NCBI RefSeq assembly: GCF_900460215.1
Contig: NZ_UHIA01000004.1
Location: 1,124,001-1,188,000, forward strand
Direction of reading: 5' to 3'
Length of the DNA stretch: 64,000 nucleotides
Source of the DNA: Suttonella indologenes
Lineage (GTDB): Bacteria > Pseudomonadota > Gammaproteobacteria > Cardiobacteriales > Cardiobacteriaceae
The notes under the pieces are model-generated. The model was not told where the DNA came from. It worked only from the letters and a program-made list of their open reading frames with translations, and ran no database searches. Shown here piece after piece: positions 24,891-34,600 of the stretch; positions within the stretch are counted from its first letter, which is position 1, and the number at the start of each line of letters is the position of its first letter. Made by a program: the position numbers and the translations under genes.

Positions 24891-25619
24891 ATGAATACTA
24901 TCGACTTACTTCTTTCTCATCACAGCGTGCGCCAATTCAGCGGGCAAAGCATTGCAGAAGAAACCCTACAGCGCCTGATTGCCGGCGCACAAGCCGCGCC
25001 CACCTCACACTATGTGCAAGCCTACAGCATTATCGGCATCACAGACCCCGCGCTCAAACAAGCCCTTGCCGCTATCTCCGGACAAGCCCATGCCTTGAAC
25101 AACGCCCGTTTACTCGTCTTTATTGCCGATTTCAACCGCCATGCCGAGTTACTGGAAGATAAACAACACCTCGGCAGCGCCGAAAATCTACTGGTTGCCG
25201 CCATTGATGCCAGCCTTGCGGCGCAAAACCTCTGCATCGCTGCGGAAAGTCTGGGCATCGGCTGCTGCTATCTCGGTTCATTACGCAATCAAGTCGCAGA
25301 AATCATTCGCTTATTAGAATTACCACGCTTTACCTTCCCTCTATTCGGCATCGCTCTGGGCTATCCCGCCGCCGATGCCGACAGCGAACAAAAACCGCGC
25401 CTGCCGATGGCAGAAATTTATCATCAAAACCGCTACGACAGCCGCGAACGCGCCCGACATCTCGCCGATTACGACGCGCAAGTACAAGCCTATTATGCCG
25501 CCCGCGCACGCGGACAAAAAAACCAGCAATGGACGACGCAAATGCGCGACTTTTTCAGCCGACCACGCCGTCAAGAAATTGCCGACGTTTTACAATCACA
25601 GGGATTTTGGCAGTTATGA
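24891..25619 (+). CDS. NfsA-type oxygen-insensitive NADPH nitroreductase within the ccm operon
   Basis: FMN-dependent nitroreductase/flavin reductase family, 242 residues, close in length and layout to E. coli NfsA: LLSHHSVRQFSGQSI at the N-terminus, AAPTSHYVQAYSIIG, AENLLVAAIDASLAAQNL, LGIGCCYLGSLRNQ, and a basic C-terminal end. It begins 4 bp after ccmG and its stop overlaps the ccmH start, so it is transcribed and probably coupled within the cytochrome maturation operon. No role in heme attachment is known for this family. Confidence 0.85.
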   Translation: MNTIDLLLSHHSVRQFSGQSIAEETLQRLIAGAQAAPTSHYVQAYSIIGITDPALKQALAAISGQAHALNNARLLVFIADFNRHAELLEDKQHLGSAENLLVAAIDASLAAQNLCIAAESLGIGCCYLGSLRNQVAEIIRLLELPRFTFPLFGIALGYPAADADSEQKPRLPMAEIYHQNRYDSRERARHLADYDAQVQAYYAARARGQKNQQWTTQMRDFFSRPRRQEIADVLQSQGFWQL

Positions 25620-26086
25620 AACGCCTTATTTGCATACTCGCACTCAGCTTCGGCATCCATGTCAGCCATGCGCAAGCCATTGACAGCGGCAGCCAATTCA
25701 ACACGCAGGAAGAAAAAGCCCTCTATCAGGAAATGGTGCGCGTCATCCGCTGCCCCACCTGTCAAAACCAAGACATCGCCGAATCCAATGCCCCGCTTGC
25801 CAAACAATTACGCGACCTCATCGCCGAGCAAATCAAAGCCGGAAAAAACGGCGATGAAATCACGGATTATCTGGTAGAACGCTACGGCGATTTCATTACT
25901 TATGCGCCGCGCCTGCAAAAAAACACCGTCGTTCTATGGTTTGCACCTATCACATTCATGCTCTTTGCCCTCGGCTTCTGGCTCTTTATCCGCCACAGCC
26001 GACAATATAAACAGCAGCGCCTCAATCCGGAACAAGAAGCGCAATTACAGGCATGGCTCAAACAATACGGCAAGGTGGGCTCATGA
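25616..26086 (+). CDS. ccmH: cytochrome c maturation thiol oxidoreductase CcmH
   Basis: Membrane-anchored periplasmic protein that reduces apocytochrome thiols together with CcmG. 156 residues from the ATG at 25616 (the open frame upstream overlaps nfsA and is not used). Signal peptide to about residue 20, redox motif RCPTCQNQDIAES near residue 41, and one C-terminal membrane segment. It is the short form with CcmI as a separate gene, unlike the fused E. coli CcmH. Confidence 0.94.
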   Translation: MKRLICILALSFGIHVSHAQAIDSGSQFNTQEEKALYQEMVRVIRCPTCQNQDIAESNAPLAKQLRDLIAEQIKAGKNGDEITDYLVERYGDFITYAPRLQKNTVVLWFAPITFMLFALGFWLFIRHSRQYKQQRLNPEQEAQLQAWLKQYGKVGS

Positions 26087-27366
26087 TTTACCTGCTCATA
26101 CTGCTGACCATCGCCAGCCTCATCTACCTACTGGGTGGACGCCCGGCGCCGATTATCGCGCGCGAAGAAGAAGCCCGCCGCCTCATCGCCCAATACCAAG
26201 AACACAGCGATGCCGATAAAGACCCGCAAGGAAAAAGCGAAAGAGATTACCGTCTCTACCAAGAGCTCGCCGCCCTGCTCGGCAAAGACAATGGCGGCGC
26301 GCAAGGCAAACTCTCCGGCATCATATATCTGCTGGTGCCGGCATGCTTTTGCCTTGCCATCATGGCATGGCAGCTGCGCGGCGGCGCGGAAATGCAGCGC
26401 TGGCAGGGGTTATATCGCAGCATCGGCGCAGAAATCGCCCAACATAAAATCTATGGCAAAAACCTGCTCGATCAAGCCGCCTTTAGACAAAACATCAATC
26501 AACGGGTCAACAGCTCCGGCTTTTTCCCCGCAGGCAGCCGCCACACCCCGCTGCTTGTCTATTGCCAAGCCCTGCAACGCCAACTGGATCGCAGCGACAT
26601 CATTCAGCTGGACGCCCTAGGACATTGCTACAGCGAATTAGGACTGTTTGAACTCGCCGCGCCGGTCTATGATCGCATCGACCATCTGCAACCCGATGCC
26701 ACCAACCATATCTTGGCATGGGCACAAGCCAAAACCCTTGCCAATCCCGAGCAGCCGCCGGCGCCGGAAGTGATGCAGAAACTGCACAAACTGCTCGCCG
26801 TCGAGCCGGATAACAGCCTCGCCCTGCTCTTTCTAGCCTCCGCCTATCAGCAGCATCAGCAAATGGACAAAGCCCTGCCCCTATGGCAGCAATTGCTGAC
26901 ACTCCTTCCTCAAGACGACCCACTTTACCCTGCCATACGCCAAGCGGCAGACAAGGCCCGACAACAGCTAGACTCTGGCAGCGCAAGCCAAGAGCAGAAC
27001 ATCAGCGGCGATAATCCTCACACTCAAAACCAAGCAAACGCCAGCGCAAACAAAAGCTATGCGGTCAGCGTCAGCATTGCGCCCGAAATCCTAGCGCAAC
27101 TGCCTGCCACCGCCCGATTATTCCTCATCATCGCGCCGGCAGGACAGAAAATGCCCTTAGCGGTAAAAATGCTCCCGCCGCAAGCCGCGCAAGACATCAA
27201 CATCAGCGATGCCGACAGCATGGCAGGCGCCTCGCTGAGCGAATATCCGCAACTGGTCATCCGCGCCCTGCTCAGCCCCTCGGGTACCGTCGGCGACAAT
27301 GCCGTCTATCTTTTGGAAACAGCGGCAGACGACAGCCGCCGCATCGAACTGCACTTCAAGCCATGA
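26083..27366 (+). CDS. ccmI: cytochrome c biogenesis TPR protein CcmI
   Basis: Apocytochrome chaperone of the heme ligase. 427 residues from the ATG at 26083 (MIYLLILLTIASLIYLL, first membrane segment); an upstream in-frame ATG at 26053 would add ten unlikely residues. A second membrane segment lies near residue 85, then a periplasmic TPR region (LGHCYSELGLFELAAPVYDR, LFLASAYQQHQQMDKALPLW) and a C-terminal beta-rich domain typical of long CcmI. It overlaps ccmH and ccmA by 4 bp. Confidence 0.9.
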   Translation: MIYLLILLTIASLIYLLGGRPAPIIAREEEARRLIAQYQEHSDADKDPQGKSERDYRLYQELAALLGKDNGGAQGKLSGIIYLLVPACFCLAIMAWQLRGGAEMQRWQGLYRSIGAEIAQHKIYGKNLLDQAAFRQNINQRVNSSGFFPAGSRHTPLLVYCQALQRQLDRSDIIQLDALGHCYSELGLFELAAPVYDRIDHLQPDATNHILAWAQAKTLANPEQPPAPEVMQKLHKLLAVEPDNSLALLFLASAYQQHQQMDKALPLWQQLLTLLPQDDPLYPAIRQAADKARQQLDSGSASQEQNISGDNPHTQNQANASANKSYAVSVSIAPEILAQLPATARLFLIIAPAGQKMPLAVKMLPPQAAQDINISDADSMAGASLSEYPQLVIRALLSPSGTVGDNAVYLLETAADDSRRIELHFKP

Positions 27367-28019
27367 CCTTACTCATCAGTGCAGAAAACATCAGCATCTT
27401 ACGCGGTCAGCATCTCATCATCCGCCAAGCCTCGTTGGATATTCCGGCAGGACAAACCATTCATCTGATTGGCGAAAACGGCAGCGGCAAAACCACCCTG
27501 CTGCAAGCCCTCGCGGGACTGTTACCAATTAGCGCCGGCAACATTATCCGCCATAGCGAACTACTCTATTTAGGACACCGCGCCGGCATCAAAGGGCTGC
27601 TCAGTGTCACTGAAAACCTCTACATGGCAGCACGCCTCTATCACGGCATGAACAAAACAGCAGCTCATGCCGCCATCCCTCAAGCCCTAGCACAAATGGG
27701 CATCGCACATCTTGCCCAACGCCAAGCCCGCCACCTCTCCGCAGGGCAGCAGCGCCGCGTGCAACTCGCCCGTTTATGGCTGCCTAGCCCCGCATTATGG
27801 CTGCTGGACGAACCCCTGACCGCACTGGATATCAAAACTGCCGCCGTACTCGCCGCACATTGTGAAAACCACATCGACAAAGGCGGCGCCATCCTCCTGA
27901 CCTCGCACCAACACTTTCCCATGACGGCAAACAAACTCAGGCAAATCGACCTTAGCGATTTAAGCCCTGCGCAAAGCACCGCAGGAGCAAATCACGACTG
28001 GGATGAGGACAGTTTTTAA
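27363..28019 (+). CDS. ccmA: heme exporter ATP-binding protein CcmA
   Basis: ABC ATPase that, with CcmB, powers release of holo-CcmE. 218 residues: Walker A GENGSGKTTLL at about residue 38, CcmA-typical LYLGHRAGIKGLLSV, signature LSAGQQRRVQLARLWL, Walker B ALWLLDEPLTALD, switch His in LLTSHQH. Its location at the end of the operon is unusual. Normally ccmA is first and is followed by ccmB; here non-coding mobile DNA begins eight bases after the stop and no ccmB is present in the window. Confidence 0.93.
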   Translation: MTLLISAENISILRGQHLIIRQASLDIPAGQTIHLIGENGSGKTTLLQALAGLLPISAGNIIRHSELLYLGHRAGIKGLLSVTENLYMAARLYHGMNKTAAHAAIPQALAQMGIAHLAQRQARHLSAGQQRRVQLARLWLPSPALWLLDEPLTALDIKTAAVLAAHCENHIDKGGAILLTSHQHFPMTANKLRQIDLSDLSPAQSTAGANHDWDEDSF

Positions 28020-28026
28020 CAGGCTC

Positions 28027-28110
28027 TATAGTCAAAGAATTGAAAAAGTATTACGGCGTTGGCTCGCCTTGTCGTACGCTCTTGTACTGTCTGCGGCTCG
28101 CCGCCTTGTA
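28027..28110. mobile_element. MITE-A, truncated copy
   Basis: Starts TATAGTCAAAGAATTGAAAAAG and matches the 13340-13445 copy through TACTGTCTGC...CTTGTA, then is cut by the left end of MITE-C at a TA. The missing terminal third is not found after MITE-C. The internal TACGGCGTTGGCTCGCCTTG and CTGTCTGCGGCTCGCCGCC blocks resemble a Neisseria repeat (from memory). Confidence 0.65.
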
Positions 28111-28575
28111 TAGCCGTTAAACTTTAAAACAAGACGGAATTTCCTACGAAGAGCAAAGAAAGCAAAGTTTTGAGCAAAACTCGCTACGCAGAGCCGGCGA
28201 AACTGCAAATTTCCACAAAACCAGTTACGGAGCACTTAAAATCCCCTTTTGCCTTGCCACAGACAGCGCAGGATTTTTCGGGAACAAGCGCGTCACTGTT
28301 TGAGCGATTAACGAAGTCCGAAGCGTTTTGACGCGCGCCGAACCATAAAAATTAATTTGGCAAGCTGGCAAGGGAACTCCGCGTAGCGGAGCAAGGCAAG
28401 TGGCTGCCTTTACGTTGCTTACTAGCGTTTCTTTGGTGATTGCTTTGCGTACTTTCTTTGGCAGCGCAAAGAAAGTACGGCACAGCGCAGCGTTAAAAAT
28501 AAATCATAAGAATTAAGCAATGTCAGAAATCTGGACGTTTTCAGCATAAATAGATTTTTGGGTTGAATGGCTATA
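28109..28575. mobile_element. MITE-C, 467 bp, copy 1
   Basis: Termini TATAGCCGTTAAAC (left) and GTTGAATGGCTATA (right) are imperfect inverted repeats. An almost identical 467-bp copy lies at 36646-37112 in the same orientation. Differences noticed are few, for example ATCCCC versus ATTCCC at about 28241, and GTCAG versus GCCAG at about 28530. Short open frames inside are not conserved gene-like. It occupies the space where ccmB would be expected. Confidence 0.8.
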
Positions 28576-28584
28576 ATAGCCATT

Positions 28585-28616
28585 AAAAACGCCCTGATTG
28601 CTCAGGGCGTTTTTTA
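28585..28616. terminator. bidirectional terminator between ccmA side and the giant adhesin
   Basis: Perfect 9-bp stem ACGCCCTGA / TCAGGGCGT with a TTGC loop, A-run on the left and T-run on the right. It lies 19 bp from the stop of the minus-strand adhesin and should end transcription from both directions. Confidence 0.85.
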
Positions 28617-28634
28617 AGGGTTTAAGGATCAGGT

Positions 28635-31600
28635 TTAGATGATGCTAATACCGTCTTGGATATAAACCATCGTCTCTTTATCAGATCCATTCCAATAGGC
28701 GTTGTAGCCTTTAGGTTTATTATCGCCTGTATATTCCTTAAAGTCGTTACTAAAATTTGGTCTATCGACGCTGCCACCATTAGCACCCAAATCTACAGTA
28801 TCGCCTTCATTGCCGTTGATAAATAGACCTGTATAGCTAATACCATCAATATCGATAGTAGTATTACCATTTAGTTTTACCGCACTAATAGATACATCTA
28901 AGCGATTGTTACCTGTTCCTGTAAGATCGATAGTTTCAAAATTAAACACTCGATCCAGACTGGTGTGTACACCAGATCCGGTAAAAAACAAGCTGTCATT
29001 GCCCTCGCCACCATCAACACGAACATCTTTATGAACACTACTTCCTATATTGCCTGCAAGCATGACTGTGTCATTACCATCACCCATATCTATCTTCGTT
29101 AAACCAAAAATAGAAATGCCGCCTGTTCCCTTGTCATTAACAATCAAGCTGTCATCACCTGCATCAAAATAAAATTTTTTACTACCGGCAATATAACCAT
29201 TAACAATAACTTCGTCGTTTCCTTGACCAAGCTTAACATCACCACCTCCGTCCCAATGAGAACCAACACGAATGAGGTCACTACCATCACCAGCATCTAC
29301 ATTTGTAAATGCAAGGTTAACTACGTCTTTACCAATATCTAAAATATCGTTTCCATTACCTAAATTAAAGGTATATTTTCCAGTAGCCAAACCACCACCG
29401 ATTTGAATCTTATCATTACCGGCGCCCATATCAATTTGAGGTCCACTGGTGATTGTATTAGGAACATATAAATAATCATCGCCGCCCGCCATATCAATAT
29501 TAGGTTTTATTGATCCTGCTTGTCCTCCCAGATTTTCTCTAATGAAGATCCAATCACCTTCGACAGACATAATTATGGCTTTTTTAGGATCCGAGTCCAT
29601 TCTTTGGAAACCATTAATATTGTCTATGGTAGCAAAAGTTAAGCCTTTTTTAGTATTTAAATCGGTATACAAATTTCTGATTGTATAAAGATTAACTGAT
29701 GAAACATTTCCTGCTTGATCTTCAATCACCAATTGCGCATTTTTAGATTTGCGATCCCATGTTGAAGGCAGAGTTAAGTTAAATTTGCCTGAATCATCTA
29801 CATTGACAGGCTGTGAGCCTGAAGTACCATCGGTATTTCGATAAGTAAGGGTGATTTTGGCGCCTTTTTCGGCTGTGCCGGTAATGGTGGTGCCATTACG
29901 ATCACTTTGCACAACAGTTTCCGTATCAAAGGCTTCTATCATGGTATCCAGTTTTATGCTGAATTCTTTTTTTGCCAATACACCCGTTTTATCGATAACT
30001 TTGGCGGTGTAGATATATTCAGTGCCGTAACTGTCTTCTAAATTGTCTGTAAAACTGAATTTTTTAGTGCCTGGTTTAGTGTTTGAGGCATCTATTTCAT
30101 GCACGGTTTGCTCAGCAGATTTACCGATAATATCACCCTTGCTATCACGGCTAACGGCTTGACGCACCACGACTACACTTTCACCTTCAGCTAACTCACG
30201 GTCTATTTCAAAGCTTATTTCCGGTTTTTTGTCGTTAGTTAAGCCTGTTTTCAATTCAGTGTAAGAAGTTGATTTTTCATTGCTAATTGTGCCTTTATGC
30301 CCACCGCTGTAACCCGCAGGCGTTGGACTGGTATTGGCGCCAACATCATCTTTGCCTTGCAAGTTTTCAATCTTAATTGGAGATTTCAATAAATCTTCAT
30401 CAATTTTAGACTCACCATTGACTGTTGCCTCTGCTTTGACTTTGTAAACTTTAGTGGAATCAAAATCATTAATAGCTTTTGGAACAACAGTAGCATTCCA
30501 CTTTTTATCAGCCACTTTGACGGTCTCAGTCCATATTGCAGCACCCTTTTCATCTAGGATTTGCACTTTAACATCAGTGCCATTGGCAATGTTTTCTGCT
30601 GTGCCTGCAATTTCAAAACCACTTTTAATCAATTTATCAGTGAGGCGTGCATATCCGTCTGAATCGATATGTTTGCTGCTACCCTTGTCTTGCGCTTCAG
30701 ATTGTCCTGCAATGGTATGGATGTTAATTGCAGGTGCTTCCTTAGTGCTATTATTTTTCACTTCCTTTGCCGCAAAAGTCGCTGCATCATTACCTGCCGC
30801 ATCTTGGATGGCTTTTGTATCGTCACCAGCGCTTGGATCTGTGTAAGCAACTTTGACGTTGTCGGTGCTCACAAACGGTATGGTGAAGTTCAGCTCAATA
30901 TTGTTACCGTTTACAGTGACGCTGTTTGGGGTGACGGTACTGCCGTTTTTTGTCACCGTAAAGGCGGCAGGTTCAGGTGCTTTATCGCCCGTAGCCAAGT
31001 TTTCATCATAAGGAATGGTGATTTTTTTGCCAGAGGCATCAATGCTTGGCTCGTTCGCTGTGCGAGTAGGCGCAGTCAAATTGACTGTGCTGCTATCTTT
31101 CAGTGTATCGTTAGATGCAGTATTGCCCGCTTGGTCTTTAACTTTAACGACTTCAACATTGAGTGTTTCTCCGTCTTTGATTTGATCCTTATCCACAGGA
31201 ATATCTATGAATTCACCAGGAGCGACTTGCCCCTCATCTTTGCCAATAGTGATTTCTTTAGTTTTACCGCCGATATTCAGCTTGATAATATCGCCTTCTA
31301 CTGCTTTAGGAGAGGCGGTGACTCTCACCTTAACACCGGCTTTTTTTTCGGCGGCATTGATGTAATTATCACCACCATCAAGGATTTCCACTTTCATGTT
31401 GTCAAGGATTGGCGCAGTGCCGTCGATGTTTAAGGAAAATTCGCCGCTACTTGCCACCTCTTTGCCATTAGCATCAACAATTTTTGCAGTGAATTCTGCA
31501 ATGCCTTCAGACAGCTCGGCGGTGGTGAAGTGGTATTCGGTGCCGCCGGCGGCGTTGGTTTCGGCAGTAGCTTCGCCAAGTTTTGTACCTGCTTTGTCAT

Positions 31601-34600
31601 AGACAGTCACGACTTCGCCCTCTTCCAAGGTTCTATTTAAGGTGATGACCAGAGTCGGGGTTTTGTCGTTGCTGTGTCCCTGATGCATCACGTTGCCGGT
31701 TTGGGGGTCAACGTCATCAATGGCGTGCGTGATGTTCAGGCTAGGCTTGGTAACACTGCTGCCGTTGCTCACCGTTGTGCCTTGAGTAATGCTGGTATTT
31801 GAGTTGCCAGCTGTGTCCACAATGCCTGCTGCGTCAGTCGGTGTGCTGTCCGTATAAGCCAGCGTGACTTCGGCGTCTTTAGCGATTGGGGTGTTGAATC
31901 TCAGGGTGACTTCTTTGTCCTTGATGCTAACACCATCTGGTTTGATATTTGTGCCGTTAACAGTGATGGTAAAGTCTTTAGCAGTTGGTGCATTAGCGTC
32001 ACCGCCTTTTAGCTCTTCATTGAATGGAATTTTCAGTTCTTTACCTGTCTTGTCAATTGTCGGCGTGCCGTCAATGCTCGGCGGCGTGGTATCGACTGTG
32101 GCTGTAGCTTCTGAAGCTTCGCCTGTGTTGCCTGCTTTGTCGGTAATGGTGGCGGTGACTTTCAGCGCATCCTTGCCATCTGCTGGGATTTTGCCGGTTG
32201 GGATATCGGCTTCTTTGCTTTTGCCTGCCTTGATGTCTTTGCCCACGGTGTATGTGGCAATCACATCATTACCCACTTTCACTTCAATCACATCGCCTTC
32301 TTTTGCTTCGGCAGGAGCGGTGATATTGACTTTAACATCGGCTTCTTTTTCGGCGGCATTGATGATGCCATCGCCGCCGTCTTGGATCTCCACAGTGGCT
32401 TTGTAGTCCGGTGCGGTGAGATCAATATTGAGGCTGAAGTTGTTGCTGCTGGTGACCAGATCTTTGCCTTTGTGCACTTTGGCGGTGAATTCTGCGGTGT
32501 CTTCAGACAGCTCGGCGGTGGTGAAGTGGTATTCAGTGCCGCCGGCGGCGTTGGTTTCGGCAGTAGCTTCGCCAAGTTTTGTACCTGCTTTGTCATAGAC
32601 AGTCACGACTTCGCCTTCTTCCAAGTCTCTATCTAAGGTGATGACCAGAGTCGGGGTTTTGTCGTTGCTGTGTCCATCATGCATCACGTTGCCGGTTTGG
32701 GGGTCAACGTTATCAATGGCGTGCGTGATGTTCAGGCTAGGCTCGGTAACACTGCTGCCATTGCTCACTGTATAGCCAGAGAGATCATCCGCATCATTGC
32801 CTGCTTTGTCTTGGGTGGCAGGGTTGCTGGGATCTTGGTGTTTTTTGTCGCCACTGCTGTAGTCAATGCTAACGTTGTCGCCTTGGTAGATTGGGGTGTT
32901 CAATTTTAAGGTGACTTCTTTGTCCTTAATGCTCACGTCTGTGACGGTGACGGTCTTGCCGCTATCTAGCTTGACGGTGAACATGTCTGTGCTTGCCTTG
33001 GTGCCGCCCAGATTTTCATCATAGCTAAGCACTATGCTTTTGCCATCGCTGCTGACTTGCGCATCAGTAATCTTCGGCGGCGTGGTATCAGGCGCAGTGC
33101 TTGCCACAGCGGTGTCTTTGCCACTAGTGCCTGCCGGAGTTTCTTGTTGTGCAGAGACGATGCTGCCATCTTTAACGGCTTTATCAGGAATGCTGATGAT
33201 GCCGGTATTCGGATCAATCCATGGGTATTGCTCGCTAGGCGTGGTGTCTAGCGCTTTGTCGTCTTGGTTTTTTGCTGTCCATTTGCCAGTGTTTGGATCT
33301 TTGGTCGCCATAATTGTGTTAGGCAGGTCCTTGTCATCCACATAATTAGTTGTTGTGCTTGAGGCATCTTCACTGGGTTTGATGGTGACTGAGGCATCTT
33401 CATGCGCTTTCACTTCCGGTTCAGGAATGTTGTCCTTAGCAGTGGCGCTGCTGTCTTTGCTGGTGCCTGCAGGGGTGTCTTGCGTGGCGGTGACTGTTGA
33501 GCCGTCTTTTACTGCTGTTGGCGGCAGGGTCACTGTGCCGGTGTTGGGGTCGATACTCGGTTTGTCCTTGCTCGGCATGTCGCTAATCGGATTGCCGACT
33601 TGGTCTTTGCCCTTCCATGTGCCATCAGGCTGTTTCGTTGTGGTGATGGTTTGTGGTTTGCCATTTTCGTCTTCATAGCTCACGTTCACTCCGGTGGCGT
33701 CTTCGGTTGGCTTGACTTTGACTGAGCCATCTTCTTTGGCATCAATGTCCGCCGGCGGTATGTCGCCATTGGTGATGGCGGTGCTTGGGCGGCTAGTGCC
33801 ATCCGGAGTTTCTTGTGTGGTTTCCACAGTGCTGTTGTCTTTGACCGCAGAATCAGGAATGCTGATTACGCCGGTGTTCGGATCAATGCTAGGCTTGTCC
33901 TTGCTCGGCGTGTCGCTAATCGGATTGCCGTCTTGATCGGTGCCTGTCCATTTGCCAGTGTTCGGATCTTTGGTCGCAACGATGGTTTTCGGTTTGTCGT
34001 CTTCGCCCACATAGCTGGTGTTGGTGCCGGTGGCATCGCCGCTAGGGCTGATGGTGACATTGCCTTTATCATCCGCATCCACATCTGCTGTGTTGATCGC
34101 AGGCGGTGTTTTGGCGGTGGCGGTGGCTTCGCCGCTGGATTTGCGATTGCCATTGTCGTCAATTACTTGGCTTGCGCCCACGTCGGTGCCGTCTTTAACG
34201 GCTTTATCAGGAATGCTGATGACGCCTGTATTGGGATCAATCCATGGTTTGTCGCCATTAGGAGCAGTGGCAATTGGATTGTTGCCCATGGTTTTATCTG
34301 TTGCCGCCCATGTGTTATTACTCGGGTCTTTTTTAGCCTCGATTTGATGTGTGTTGCCCTCATCATCTGTATAGGTAGTGGTGCTGAAGATGGCTTTATC
34401 ATTCGGTCTAATGATCACATCGCCATTTTTCTCGGCGCTCACTTCTGGTTTGGGGGTATTGTCTTCAATGGTGCTAGAGCTGTCTGAACCCGTACCATCA
34501 GGTCCTGTTTGCTCAGCGATGACTGTTGAGCCGTCTTTTACTGCTGCTGGCGGCAGAGTCACTGTGCCGGTCTTGGGGTCGATACTCGGTTTGTCCTTGC

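Noticed and set aside
28032..28235. Minus-strand open frame in MITE-C, also partly present at 36551-36772
   Set aside because: The frames share sequence only because the element is duplicated. Their ends fall in different flanking DNA, and no RBS or protein family is seen.
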